Positions 44,124 through 53,132 of a stretch of DNA of 64,000 bases are shown here, piece after piece. The translations under genes and the position numbers were made by a program. Origin of the DNA: Cohnella abietis (GTDB taxonomy: Bacteria > Bacillota > Bacilli > Paenibacillales > Paenibacillaceae); the NCBI RefSeq assembly GCF_004295585.1, contig NZ_AP019400.1:6316501-6380500 (forward strand), in the 5' to 3' direction. Every line of letters begins with the position of its first letter. Positions within the stretch are counted from its first letter, which is position 1. The notes under the pieces are model-generated. The model saw only the letters and a program-made list of their open reading frames with translations. It did no database searches and was not told the origin of the DNA.

Positions 44124-45638
44124 TTACGCCGTAACGGCAAAGCTCTTCTTAAATGCTGCAATTGCGTCTACTAAGGATTTGTCAGTTTCAGGTGTCAAAT
44201 CTTTAGTATCACGAATGGAGCTGAAGATTTCTGGACGGTTCGCATCCACATAAGATAAGAATTCCGCTTCGAAACGACGAACGTCTTGAACAGGAATCGC
44301 ATCTGTGTGACCTTTAGTCACGATGTACAAGGATACGACTTGGCGTTCAACCGAAAGAGGTTGGTTAACGCCTTGCTTAAGAATTTCAAGCGTACGGATA
44401 CCACGATCCAGACGCGATTTCGTAACTTTATCGAGATCGGAGCCGAATTGTGCGAAGGCTGCTAGCTCACGATATTGTGCAAGGTCGGTTTTGAGCGTAC
44501 CCGCAACCTTTTTCATTGCTTTGATTTGTGCGGAGCTACCTACCCGGGATACGGAGATACCAACGTTAACCGCTGGACGTTGACCGGAATAGAACAGATC
44601 AGCTTCAAGGAAGATTTGACCATCGGTAATGGAAATAACGTTGGTCGGAATATAAGCAGATACATCGCCCGCTTGCGTCTCGATGAATGGCAATGCAGTC
44701 ATAGAACCGCCGCCTAATTCATCACTCAGCTTAGCTGCACGCTCTAACAGACGGGAGTGAAGATAGAACACGTCTCCTGGATAAGCTTCGCGGCCCGGAG
44801 GACGACGGAGCAACAAGGAAAGCTCACGATACGCAGATGCTTGCTTAGTTAAATCATCATAGATGATCAGAACGTGTTTACCGTTATACATGAATTCCTC
44901 GCCCATCGAACAGCCTGTATAAGGTGCGAGGTACAAGAGTGGAGCAGGCTCCGAAGCACCTGCAGTAACAACAATTGTATAATCAAGAGCGCCATGCTTA
45001 CGAAGAGTTTCTACAACGCCACGAACAGTAGATTGCTTCTGTCCGATAGCAACGTAAATACAAATTACTCCGTTACCCTTTTGGTTAACGATTGTATCGA
45101 TAGCAATCGTCGTTTTACCCGTTTGACGGTCACCGATGATGAGCTCCCGTTGGCCGCGACCGATTGGAATCATAGCATCGATAGCTTTAATACCCGTTTG
45201 CATTGGCTCGTGTACAGACTTCCGATCCATAACGCCTGGAGCCGGAGATTCAACTGGACGAGTTTTAGTCGTTTTAATCGGGCCATTACCATCAACAGGC
45301 TGACCAAGAGCGTTTACAACGCGTCCGAGCATAGCTTCGCCGACAGGAACTTCCATAATACGACCCGTTCTCTTTACTTGATCACCTTCACGAATACCTG
45401 TGAATGGACCCATGATGACGACACCAACATTATCTTCCTCAAGGTTGAGGGCCATGCCCACAACTCCATTAGAAAACTCAAGCAATTCACCGGCCATACA
45501 TTTCTCCAAGCCATGAACCCGTGCGATTCCGTCTCCGACCTGGATGACGGTACCTACGTCAACGACTTGAATATCGGATTGATATTGCTCGATCTGTTGT
45601 TTAATCAATGTACTGATTTCTTCGGGCTTGATGCTCAA
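44124..45638 (-). CDS. atpA: ATP synthase F1 subunit alpha
   Basis: 504 residues from the TTG at 45638, which has AGGGGTGA 5-6 nt upstream and gives the family N-terminus MSIKPEEISTLIKQQI; the ATG-initiated frame 10 codons longer is not supported. It is the non-catalytic nucleotide-binding subunit: P-loop GDRQTGKT (169-176), the GQKQSTV loop and the arginine-finger region SVSRVGSSAQ. It lies between atpH and atpG. Confidence 0.96.
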   Translation of the reverse strand: MSIKPEEISTLIKQQIEQYQSDIQVVDVGTVIQVGDGIARVHGLEKCMAGELLEFSNGVVGMALNLEEDNVGVVIMGPFTGIREGDQVKRTGRIMEVPVGEAMLGRVVNALGQPVDGNGPIKTTKTRPVESPAPGVMDRKSVHEPMQTGIKAIDAMIPIGRGQRELIIGDRQTGKTTIAIDTIVNQKGNGVICIYVAIGQKQSTVRGVVETLRKHGALDYTIVVTAGASEPAPLLYLAPYTGCSMGEEFMYNGKHVLIIYDDLTKQASAYRELSLLLRRPPGREAYPGDVFYLHSRLLERAAKLSDELGGGSMTALPFIETQAGDVSAYIPTNVISITDGQIFLEADLFYSGQRPAVNVGISVSRVGSSAQIKAMKKVAGTLKTDLAQYRELAAFAQFGSDLDKVTKSRLDRGIRTLEILKQGVNQPLSVERQVVSLYIVTKGHTDAIPVQDVRRFEAEFLSYVDANRPEIFSSIRDTKDLTPETDKSLVDAIAAFKKSFAVTA

Positions 45639-45683
45639 TTCGTTCACCCCTGTCTCCATTGCTAACAAATGGTATTGTTATAA

Positions 45684-46232
45684 TTAAATAGCTGCCGATT
45701 GCAGTGCTTTATCCAGACGTTCCAGCTTACCTTTAAGGCTTCCATCGTATAGCGTATCGCCAATACGTATAGTAAGCCCACCTAACAATTCAGGATTTAC
45801 TGAGTTCGTCACCCGAATGGTCTTGCCAAGCAAGGCACCGAATTTTTCCGCTAATTTGGAATTCTCACTGTCAGTCATAGCCTGAGCAGTAATCACATGA
45901 GCGTCTGCGCGACCTAATACTTCACCCGCAACCTGCAGATAAGCGGTCAACACTGCAGACAATTCACCTTCACGTCCACGTTCAATCAGCAAGCTGACCA
46001 AGTTAAGGACGATTGGGGAAGCTTCTGCACCAAAGGCTTGAACAAGTGTTTGCTTCTTAATCTCAAAAGTAATGTTAGGTGCCGCAAGGAATGCGCGAAA
46101 ATCGGCATTGCTTTCCACGACATCAACGATTAATTTTAGCTGAGTTTCTGTTTCCGCTACGAGTCCCTTTTGCTGTGCAAGCTGGAACAGCGCTTTGGCG
46201 TAACGCTTCGCTACTACCGTACCGCGGCTCAT
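45684..46232 (-). CDS. atpH: ATP synthase F1 subunit delta
   Basis: 182 residues, peripheral stalk subunit that ties F1 to the b subunits. The N-terminal helical domain (VAKRYAKALFQLAQQKG) and the C-terminal NPELLGGLTIRIGDTLYDGSL segment are typical. The ATG overlaps the atpF stop by four bases. Confidence 0.95.
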   Translation of the reverse strand: MSRGTVVAKRYAKALFQLAQQKGLVAETETQLKLIVDVVESNADFRAFLAAPNITFEIKKQTLVQAFGAEASPIVLNLVSLLIERGREGELSAVLTAYLQVAGEVLGRADAHVITAQAMTDSENSKLAEKFGALLGKTIRVTNSVNPELLGGLTIRIGDTLYDGSLKGKLERLDKALQSAAI

Positions 46233-46720
46233 GACTTATTCCCTACGTCTTGCAAATATTTATCAACAAGCTGCTTCTGAGATTGCTCATCAACTTGTTT
46301 CTCGATAATTTTGGAAGCGATCTGGACGGACAAGCCGCTAACCTGTGCTTTCAACGATGCAATTGCATTGTTTTTCTCAGCTTCGATGTCACGAAGCGCA
46401 TCCTCTTTAAGTCGAGTAGACTCGTTCTGTGCAGCTTTAATAATTTCATCAGCTTGTCTAGATCCCATGGACTTCGATTGCTCAACGATTTCAAAAGCTT
46501 CCTTGCGAGCTTGCTGAAGAGCTTGCTTCTGCTCTTCGATATATTGATCCGCTTCTGTCCGATTTTTCTCAGCACTGTTCATTTGCTCCAGAACCATCTG
46601 GCGACGCTTCTCCATAATGTCAAACAACGGTTTGAATGCATAACGTTGCAGCAGGAGGAACAATATCACGAAAGCAACCAATTGGACGAAAAAGTTGCTC
46701 CACACAATACTTTCTAACAC
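46229..46720 (-). CDS. atpF: ATP synthase F0 subunit b
   Basis: 163 residues: one N-terminal membrane helix (about 8-28, FVQLVAFVILFLLLQRYAF) and a long charged helix that dimerises as the stator stalk. The start is a GTG with GGGAG 9 nt upstream. It overlaps atpH by four bases. Confidence 0.95.
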   Translation of the reverse strand: MLESIVWSNFFVQLVAFVILFLLLQRYAFKPLFDIMEKRRQMVLEQMNSAEKNRTEADQYIEEQKQALQQARKEAFEIVEQSKSMGSRQADEIIKAAQNESTRLKEDALRDIEAEKNNAIASLKAQVSGLSVQIASKIIEKQVDEQSQKQLVDKYLQDVGNKS

Positions 46721-46823
46721 GGACCTTCACTCCCTTCACACAGCTGTTCTTGGCTTTCATTTCTACATGCCTTGCAAAACGAAGGCGTGGAGGCAAAATG
46801 GCACTCCCCGCCTAATTCATAAT

Positions 46824-47048
46824 CTACTCAGCTTGACCCATCAAGATAAACGCAAGAACTAGAGAGATGATCGGCAATGCCTCAACGAGACCAACACCGA
46901 TGAATGCAGTCGTTTGCAAAGAACCACGAAGCTCAGGCTGACGGGAAATACCTTCGATTGTTTTGCTGAAGATCATACCGTTACCAATACTTGCACCAAA
47001 CGCACCAAGACCAAAAACAATTGCTGCTGCTAAAAGACCGTATACCAT
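46824..47048 (-). CDS. atpE: ATP synthase F0 subunit c
   Basis: 74 residues, two helices joined by the polar RQPE loop. The ion-carrying Glu56 lies in GVGLVEALP. The neighbouring residues lack the polar set of sodium-type c subunits, so proton coupling is expected. The N-terminal helix has the packing motif GLGAFGASIGNG. AGGAGG is well placed before the ATG. Confidence 0.97.
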   Translation of the reverse strand: MVYGLLAAAIVFGLGAFGASIGNGMIFSKTIEGISRQPELRGSLQTTAFIGVGLVEALPIISLVLAFILMGQAE

Positions 47049-47089
47049 TTGTAAATCCTCCTCGAAAGTTTAAGTTTGTTTTTAATTGA

Positions 47090-47857
47090 TTAATGTCCTT
47101 CTTCGTGAATACTAGCTTGACCGATGTAAACCATAGTTAACATTGTAAACACGAATGCCTGAATAGCGCCGACGAATATACTGAAGCCCTGCCATACAAT
47201 CAGTGCCGGTATACCGAACCAACCCATACCCAAGATGATACCGATCATCACTTCGCCCGCGTAGATATTACCATATAGACGAAGACCTAACGTCAGTGGC
47301 TTCGCAGCTGTCTCAATTAAATTGATAGGCAGGAAGAAAGGCCACGGTTGAAAATAGTGCTTAAGATAGTGCTTGCGGTTGTGGCGTAAGCCTTGAATAT
47401 GAGACAATCCAATGACCGTCAATGCAAGCGCCATTGTCATTGCCATATCAGCTGTTGGCGATTTCCACCATAACCAAGCCATATGCTCAGGCGCTTCTCC
47501 CCTAATAATAAGCTCCTGCCCAAGGACAACTGGAATATGATTATCATGCGCTTCGGTAACGATCCCGAATGGCAATCCAAGCATATTGCTGACAAAAATG
47601 TACATAATCAGCGCTAAGCCAAGGCCTAGATAGACTCGACCTCTCTTGTAATCGGTTGCCATGCCAATAATACTCGACACGAATTCGACGACCCATTCCA
47701 AGAAATTCTGCAGCTTACCCGGATTTTCAACCGATAAATTGCGTACGGCCAGTCTGGCAAGAATGAAGACGACTAAGCTGGATATTACAACCATCATAAT
47801 GGCCGCTAAATCGAATTCGATGCCAAAAACCTTAATAATGGGTACTAAATGATCCAT
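47090..47857 (-). CDS. atpB: ATP synthase F0 subunit a
   Basis: 255 residues from the ATG at 47857 (AGGGGTGA about 11 nt upstream, inside atpI); a 14-codon longer frame has no ribosome binding site of its own. It forms the proton half-channels. The essential Arg lies in TLGLRLYGNIYAGEV on the fourth helix, with the C-terminal FVFTMLTMVYIGQA helix next to it. The atpI stop is one base before this start. Confidence 0.95.
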   Translation of the reverse strand: MDHLVPIIKVFGIEFDLAAIMMVVISSLVVFILARLAVRNLSVENPGKLQNFLEWVVEFVSSIIGMATDYKRGRVYLGLGLALIMYIFVSNMLGLPFGIVTEAHDNHIPVVLGQELIIRGEAPEHMAWLWWKSPTADMAMTMALALTVIGLSHIQGLRHNRKHYLKHYFQPWPFFLPINLIETAAKPLTLGLRLYGNIYAGEVMIGIILGMGWFGIPALIVWQGFSIFVGAIQAFVFTMLTMVYIGQASIHEEGH

Positions 47858-47858
47858 A

Positions 47859-48269
47859 CTATTGCTTTTCACCCCTTTCATCGGAGGGATGTCCACCACG
47901 CATGCGGCGAATGGACGTTAAACCCAGTACGAGTGTTGCCATTGGAGCCATAATTAAACCTGCTACTGTTGCCGCCGGATTGTAACCAAGCGTTCGTACC
48001 GAGATTACAGCTGCGAGTAAGGCGAGCGCTGCACGGGTCATAAATCCGAATCCGCGGGCTCTTCTTCCCCCGACTGCCATGTCCGCTATACGAACGATTT
48101 TCCAAGCAAGCTGCCACGTAAACAGAAGACTACCTAACGCTCCAATTAGAAAGCCACCGAAGACTGCCTTAAGCTCTGGACGAATGGCCCAGCCTAAGCA
48201 ACCTAAGAACAAAAAAAAGAACATAATACGACTGATCTTGCGCGTAACTACTGGTAAATCATCCATCAT
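47859..48269 (-). CDS. atpI: ATP synthase subunit I (assembly protein)
   Basis: 136 residues with four hydrophobic segments and a short basic loop (VGGRRARGFGF). AtpI-type proteins help assemble the c-ring and may carry magnesium; they are not part of the finished enzyme. The ATG overlaps the stop of the upstream gene (ATGA), and atpB follows one base later. Confidence 0.82.
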   Translation of the reverse strand: MMDDLPVVTRKISRIMFFFLFLGCLGWAIRPELKAVFGGFLIGALGSLLFTWQLAWKIVRIADMAVGGRRARGFGFMTRAALALLAAVISVRTLGYNPAATVAGLIMAPMATLVLGLTSIRRMRGGHPSDERGEKQ

Positions 48270-48508
48270 AACTTCTTGCCCCCCGCATATTTGCGGATAA
48301 GCCCTACGGCAGAACCGATTCCCGCAATCAGTCCAACAATGAATCCGGTCAAATAACCGTACTCAGTGCCGTTGCTATCATCATACATAACGCCTAACCA
48401 CCAACCGAGACCGATTAATATGGCTAGCTCTGCGCCGATGGCCATAACGAGTCCGGCTGCCCGCCAAGGATTATCATCTTGCGGGGTCCGTTGCGGGGAA
48501 TTCGCCAC
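48266..48508 (-). CDS. atpZ: AtpZ/AtpI-family small membrane protein
   Basis: 80 residues, two helices (about 18-40 and 51-70), the second Gly-rich (GFIVGLIAGIGSAVGLI), as in the ATPase_gene1 family often found at the head of atp operons. The proposed role is in ion supply or c-ring assembly together with AtpI. GTG start with AAGGAG 9 nt upstream. First gene of the operon. Confidence 0.8.
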   Translation of the reverse strand: MANSPQRTPQDDNPWRAAGLVMAIGAELAILIGLGWWLGVMYDDSNGTEYGYLTGFIVGLIAGIGSAVGLIRKYAGGKKL

Positions 48509-48580
48509 GATTCGTCACTCCTTCGTCACCTTGAGTCTAAGAGGCTCGCGTAAGCCCTTTCTACCCATGTTCCACGATAT

Positions 48581-48610
48581 ATTGTAGCTTTGCTTTAGCC
48601 CATTTGTCAA
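48581..48610 (-). promoter_or_regulatory. Promoter of the atp operon
   Basis: On the minus strand a perfect TTGACA (48605-48610), 18 bp, TACAAT (48581-48586). It lies about 73 bp before the atpZ start. Confidence 0.8.
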
Positions 48611-48805
48611 TTAAACGAAATTCAAATTTTATGTGAACGTCAACTGCACAAACCCTCTAATAACGGGAGTTCTCGGACTTCCAAACCATACAGTTCCGCT
48701 GTACGCTGTACGTTTCAGCCTCTTTAATAAATGCGCTCCCCTTGTTTTCCCAACCAAGCGGAACCGACTTTACGAAAATTGGCAAAAATAGTCCGAGTAA
48801 AATGA

Positions 48806-49948
48806 TTAGCGAGAGAATTGTTCAGGCCGCTTCAAATGAAGAAAATGATGAAGAATGGAGGCAACAATCCTCTTAGAAGCTTGTCCATCTCCATATGGAT
48901 TTGCCGCTTGACTCATTTGAGCATAGAGATTCGGGTCAGTAAGCAATGCGTGTGCCCGGCTATAAACCTTCTCTTCATCCGTTCCAACTAGCTCAAGCGT
49001 ACCTGCACCAATTCCTTCTGGACGCTCTGTCGTATCCCTTAGGACGAGAACTGGAACACCATAGGACGGGGCTTCTTCCTGCAGACCACCAGAATCAGTT
49101 AAGATGAGGTGGGTATGTGGATAGAAGTTATGAAGCTCAACAACATCAAGAGGGTCAATTAGCTTGATGCGGGGATGGTTGCCAAGAATCTCTTGAGCGG
49201 GGCCCCGTACTGCCGGGCTTGGATGAACCGGATAGACGATTGCAATATCCTCGAATTCGTCAGCAATCCGCTTAACTGCACGGAAAATCTGACGATGTGG
49301 TTCACCTTGCGATTCGCGGCGGTGCGCTGTCATTAGGATAAGTCTCTTACCCGCTGCCCAATCTAGGACAGGATGTGTGAAATCAGATTTTACTGTGTAT
49401 TGAAATACATCGGTAACGGTGTTGCCTGTAATATAAATCTGATCTTCGCTTTTGTTTTCTTTACGTAGATTACCTGCTGACCATTGCGTAGGAGCGAAAT
49501 GCAAATCAGCTAAAACACCAGTCAGCTGTCGGTTCATTTCCTCGGGGTAGGGGGAAAGCTTATTCCATGTGCGTAAGCCTGCTTCGACATGGCCTACCTT
49601 AATTTGCTGCATGAACGCTGCATAGCTAGCTAAGAAAGTCGTTAGCGTATCACCGTGAACGAGCACTATGTCCGGCTTTGCTTCTCTTAGCACGGGCTCA
49701 AGCCCTTGAAGCACACGTATAGAAATATCATTCAGAGTCTGACTTGCCTGCATAATATCCAGATCGTAATCTGGTTTAATAGCGAATACCTCTAGCACCT
49801 GATCCAGCATCTGGCGGTGCTGTGCCGTCACGCATACTAGAGGCTCTATCTGCTCGGGATACTTCTGAAGCTCCAGTATAAGCGGAGCCATCTTGATAGC
49901 CTCAGGACGGACCCCAAAAATCGTCATTACTTTTATTTTATTGCTCAC
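48806..49948 (-). CDS. wecB: UDP-N-acetylglucosamine 2-epimerase (non-hydrolysing)
   Basis: 380 residues. It interconverts UDP-GlcNAc and UDP-ManNAc, the ManNAc donor for TagA-type linkage units and for the polymer that CsaB pyruvylates. Family segments include FGVRPEAIKMAPLI at the N-terminus, GHVEAGLRTWNKLSPYPEE and LTDSGGLQEEAPSYGVPVLVLR. GTG start with AAGGGGAG 9 nt upstream. It stands between upp and the atp promoter. The name mnaA (B. subtilis) would fit as well. Confidence 0.93.
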   Translation of the reverse strand: MSNKIKVMTIFGVRPEAIKMAPLILELQKYPEQIEPLVCVTAQHRQMLDQVLEVFAIKPDYDLDIMQASQTLNDISIRVLQGLEPVLREAKPDIVLVHGDTLTTFLASYAAFMQQIKVGHVEAGLRTWNKLSPYPEEMNRQLTGVLADLHFAPTQWSAGNLRKENKSEDQIYITGNTVTDVFQYTVKSDFTHPVLDWAAGKRLILMTAHRRESQGEPHRQIFRAVKRIADEFEDIAIVYPVHPSPAVRGPAQEILGNHPRIKLIDPLDVVELHNFYPHTHLILTDSGGLQEEAPSYGVPVLVLRDTTERPEGIGAGTLELVGTDEEKVYSRAHALLTDPNLYAQMSQAANPYGDGQASKRIVASILHHFLHLKRPEQFSR

Positions 49949-50042
49949 TCTAGTTATCTCCCCTTATAACATGCCCAAACACTGCAACACTACCGCGCGC
50001 TTGTTTTCATGGCAAGAATAAACGCATCTTTCACACACATTG

Positions 50043-50672
50043 CTACTTCGTTCCATATAGCCGATCGCCTGCGTCTCCAAGACCTGGCACGATATAGCCA
50101 TGCTCATTTAATCTCTCGTCTAAAGCTGCCAAGTAAATATCAATTTCCGGATGCTGCTCCTGTACTGCCTTAACCCCTTCTGGCGCAGCAATCAGGCACA
50201 TCAGCTTCGTTGGTCGACAGCCTCTCTTTTTCAGCATATCAAGTGCCGCATTCGCCGACCCCCCAGTTGCGAGCATAGGATCAATGACGATCAGTTCCCT
50301 CTCTGTAACGTCCGATGGAAGACTGCAATAGTACTCGACTGGCTGTAAGGTTTCATGATCTCTATACAACCCAATGTGCCCAACCTTAGCGGAAGGAATA
50401 ATTCTCAGTACTCCGTCAACCATTCCGAGCCCAGCTCTAAGAATAGGAATCAGCCCCAGCATTCTTCCGGCAATTACCTTACCTTCCGTTGTCTGTACTG
50501 GCGTATCCACCCGCACAGGTGAAAGCTGAACATCCCTCGTAATTTCGTAAGCCATAAGCATGGACACTTCATCGACTAGCTCGCGAAATTGTTTTGTATT
50601 GGTCATTTTGTCACGAATAAAAGTTACTTTGTGTTGAATCAGCGGATGATCGCAAATGACGAGTTGCCCCAT
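50043..50672 (-). CDS. upp: Uracil phosphoribosyltransferase
   Basis: 209 residues. It salvages uracil to UMP using PRPP. The PRPP-binding loop DPMLATGGSANAALDML and the C-terminal uracil-binding YIVPGLGDAGDR are intact, and the length is standard. AAGGGAAG lies 6 nt before the ATG. The glyA-upp-atp order matches Bacillus. I saw no PyrR attenuator consensus in its leader. Confidence 0.96.
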   Translation of the reverse strand: MGQLVICDHPLIQHKVTFIRDKMTNTKQFRELVDEVSMLMAYEITRDVQLSPVRVDTPVQTTEGKVIAGRMLGLIPILRAGLGMVDGVLRIIPSAKVGHIGLYRDHETLQPVEYYCSLPSDVTERELIVIDPMLATGGSANAALDMLKKRGCRPTKLMCLIAAPEGVKAVQEQHPEIDIYLAALDERLNEHGYIVPGLGDAGDRLYGTK

Positions 50673-50757
50673 AATGTTCTTCCCTTTCTCATACGAACCG
50701 ATAGATCTATTTCGTTCTACATTTTATCGGTCGCTTCCCTATGTATCTTGCCCGTAC

Positions 50758-50766
50758 ATTATATCA
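50758..50766 (-). promoter_or_regulatory. Extended -10 element upstream of upp
   Basis: On the minus strand TGATATAAT is a perfect extended -10 (TGnTATAAT) about 85 bp before the upp start. No good -35 is visible at the right distance, which extended -10 promoters tolerate. Confidence 0.5.
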
Positions 50767-50875
50767 TTGTCTCCGAATGGGTGCATAACATCCGTCAATC
50801 TCCCTCACAAGCATCAAAAGCTATTCCATTCGTCGAATCAGAGGCTTATTTTTGAATGATTGGCTGTAAAACAAC

Positions 50876-50915
50876 AACAAACCGGAAACCAATGTGAATT
50901 GGCTCCCGGTTTGTT
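50876..50915 (-). terminator. Terminator of the ywlG-glyA unit
   Basis: A long stem (AACAAACCGG / CCGGTTTGTT, with an inner CCAAT/ATTGG pairing) begins 34 bp after the glyA stop. On the minus strand it is followed by GTTGTTTT. Confidence 0.85.
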
Positions 50916-50949
50916 CATCATAAATCAATGATGCTATTTTAATCCAGAA

Positions 50950-52200
50950 TTAATACCCTAATGTCGGGTAAAGTGGATATCTGCTAGACAGCTCAGCTAC
51001 AAGTCCACGCGCTTTCTCAAGCGTCGCCTGATCTTCCGGGTTTTTCAGTGTTAGAGCGATAACTTTAGCAATAGTTTTCATATCTTCTGTTCCCATACCG
51101 CGAGTAGTAACAGCAGGAGTACCAATCCGAATACCGCTAGTAACGAACGGACTAGTTGGGTCAAAAGGAATTGCGTTCTTGTTAACTGTGATGGCTACGG
51201 AATCCAGAACGTGCTCAGCCACTTTACCAGTAATGTTCAAGCTGCGAGTATCGATCAGCATCAAGTGGTTGTCTGTTCCTCCAGACACAATGTTTAAGCC
51301 TTCAGCAACAAGAGCTTCAGCCAATGCTTTAGCATTAACAACAACGTTACGAGCGTAATCTTTAAAGGACGGCTCAAGAGCTTCGCCGAAAGCTACTGCT
51401 TTAGCAGCGATGATGTGCATAAGCGGTCCGCCTTGCGTACCTGGGAATACTGCTTTATCAATTGCAGCCGCCCAAGGCTGGCGACAAAGGATCAAACCGC
51501 CGCGTGGTCCACGAAGGGTTTTGTGAGTCGTTGTTGTAACAAAATGTGCATGTGGTACTGGACTCGGGTGCTCACCACCAGCAACCAATCCTGCAATATG
51601 AGCCATATCAACCATGAATAGAGCGCCTACGTCATTAGCGATTTGACCCAGTTTAGCGAAATCAATCGTACGAGGGTATGCGGATGCACCAGCAACGATA
51701 AGACGAGGACGGTGCTTGAAAGCAGCTTTGCGCACTTCATCATAGTCAATCGTGAAAGTTTTCTCATCTACACCATATGCAACGAAGTTATATAGCAAAC
51801 CTGAAGCATTGGCAGGGTTACCATGTGTTAAATGTCCGCCATGAGCAAGATTCATACCCAGAACTGTATCTCCTGGCTTAAGTACTGCCAAGTAAACAGC
51901 CAAATTCGCTTGTGCGCCAGAGTGAGGCTGTACGTTAGCATGCTCTGCACCAAACAATTCCTTCGCACGGTCACGAGCGATTTGTTCAGGAATGTCTACA
52001 TACTCACAACCGCCATAGTAACGCTTGCCTGGATAGCCTTCTGCATACTTGTTTGTCAGCACGGTACCCATCGCTTCCAGAACCGCTTCACTTACGATAT
52101 TTTCAGAGGCAATCAATTCAATATTGTCACGTTGACGCTGCAATTCCAAGTTAAGAGCTTTAACAATTTCAGGGTCCTGCTTACGTAAGTTTTCCAACAT
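50950..52200 (-). CDS. glyA: Serine hydroxymethyltransferase
   Basis: 416 residues from the ATG at 52200 (GGAGG 10 nt upstream). It is a PLP enzyme that converts serine and tetrahydrofolate to glycine and 5,10-methylene-tetrahydrofolate. The N-terminal NIELIASENIVS and EGYPGKRYYGG segments and the PLP-lysine motif TTTTHKTLRGPRGG are present. ywlG precedes it by 39 bp, and a ZTP riboswitch controls the pair, which fits a one-carbon role because ZTP signals folate shortage. Confidence 0.97.
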   Translation of the reverse strand: MLENLRKQDPEIVKALNLELQRQRDNIELIASENIVSEAVLEAMGTVLTNKYAEGYPGKRYYGGCEYVDIPEQIARDRAKELFGAEHANVQPHSGAQANLAVYLAVLKPGDTVLGMNLAHGGHLTHGNPANASGLLYNFVAYGVDEKTFTIDYDEVRKAAFKHRPRLIVAGASAYPRTIDFAKLGQIANDVGALFMVDMAHIAGLVAGGEHPSPVPHAHFVTTTTHKTLRGPRGGLILCRQPWAAAIDKAVFPGTQGGPLMHIIAAKAVAFGEALEPSFKDYARNVVVNAKALAEALVAEGLNIVSGGTDNHLMLIDTRSLNITGKVAEHVLDSVAITVNKNAIPFDPTSPFVTSGIRIGTPAVTTRGMGTEDMKTIAKVIALTLKNPEDQATLEKARGLVAELSSRYPLYPTLGY

Positions 52201-52239
52201 AGTAGTAAATCCTCCCAAATGTTTTATAATTTTATTTCA

Positions 52240-52860
52240 TTAATCACAAATTTTCGGCATTACTTCATTGCTAGGTGATTGTTTCAAAAGCTCACTGGCT
52301 TGCTTATCTGGCAAGAAATATTCAGCGCGTGACCCACCAATCAATCTCGGACGAGTCATTGCCATATTCACTCTCGCCTGACCAATCAAGCGAATTGTTG
52401 GTCTCAGTGGCACAGCAACAGGACGAAGGTGCATCCCAATCATTGTCTCGCCGATATCCATTCCAGCATGAACCTGAACGTATTCCACCAGACAAGGATC
52501 TTTCATCTGCCGATAGGCGAATGAAGCCATCGAACCACCAGCCTTGGGAACAGGTACAGCAGACACTTCCGTCCAGCCTTGCGCTTCCGCTAGGACACGC
52601 TCGGTTACAAGTGCTCGGTTCAAATGCTCGCAGCATTGCCATACCACTTGAAAATCAAATTGCTCCCGAGCCTTCTGAACACCGATGTGAATTTGCTCTG
52701 CTACAATCTCCGTGCCCAAAGTGCCGATATGATGACCCTGCACCTCACTTGTACTGACTCCCATCACGATCATCTGCCCTGCGCGCAATCCACTCGTTTG
52801 CACCAGTTCAGAAAGCAAAAGCTCCACTTGATCGGCTATAAATTGAGAATTTGAAGCCAT
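52240..52860 (-). CDS. ywlG: TIGR01440/DUF436-family protein YwlG
   Basis: 206 residues, GGGAGG 7 nt before the ATG. The family (thiolase-like alpha/beta fold in structural surveys) has no firm function. Conserved-looking stretches are VMGVSTSEVQGHHIGTLG, QCCEHLNRALV, PKAGGSMASFAY and HAGMDIGETMIGMHL. In Bacillus, ywlG is also next to glyA. Here it is the first gene behind the ZTP riboswitch, so a link to folate or purine metabolism is likely but unproven. Confidence 0.85.
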   Translation of the reverse strand: MASNSQFIADQVELLLSELVQTSGLRAGQMIVMGVSTSEVQGHHIGTLGTEIVAEQIHIGVQKAREQFDFQVVWQCCEHLNRALVTERVLAEAQGWTEVSAVPVPKAGGSMASFAYRQMKDPCLVEYVQVHAGMDIGETMIGMHLRPVAVPLRPTIRLIGQARVNMAMTRPRLIGGSRAEYFLPDKQASELLKQSPSNEVMPKICD

Positions 52861-53004
52861 GACAAGACCTCCCTATAGCTTGGCTGTCGCACAGATGACA
52901 ATAAGGGTATTATACCTGAATTCACCTGTCTCAAACAGCTGGGCCAAAGTATGTTAAGGACGCTGGACCATCTCCTTCACACCTAGGATTTCAGCAAATA
53001 AAGT

Positions 53005-53041
53005 CAAAAAAGAGCACACGTGCTTACGCACGTTGCTCTTT
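53005..53041 (-). terminator. Regulated terminator of the ZTP riboswitch
   Basis: On the minus strand AAAGAGC-ACGTGC pairs with GCACGT-GCTCTTT across a TAA-type loop, followed by a T6 run. It starts directly at the 3' end of the aptamer and lies about 145 bp before ywlG, the layout of a transcriptional ON-switch. Confidence 0.88.
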
Positions 53042-53115
53042 GCCCAGGCGACCGGCCGTCATTCCGATGCTCCACCGTGGTTTGCTCCACTTGTCGTCGC
53101 CAGTTACATCGGAAC
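53041..53115 (-). promoter_or_regulatory. ZTP (pfl) riboswitch aptamer upstream of ywlG-glyA
   Basis: Read on the minus strand, the RNA has an 8-bp P1 stem (TTCCGATG at 53107-53114 with CATCGGAA at 53072-53079). Inside it lies the conserved AACTGGCG core and a small hairpin GTGGAGCAAACCAC followed by GGTGGAG. Then come a linker and the 3' domain GGCCGGTCGCCTGGGCA. GGCGAC and GTCGCC can form the pseudoknot, and CCTGGGC is the near-invariant pfl-motif end. ZTP riboswitches sense ZTP/ZMP, which build up when 10-formyl-tetrahydrofolate runs low, and typically control glyA and purine genes. A promoter lies just upstream and a terminator follows at once. Confidence 0.9.
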
Positions 53116-53132
53116 CTTGAAGTTGTAGCTTT

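Noticed and set aside
50673..50875. PyrR-type attenuator in the upp leader
   Set aside because: There is an ACCGATA/TATCGGT hairpin, but the PyrR-binding loop consensus and an anti-terminator are not seen.
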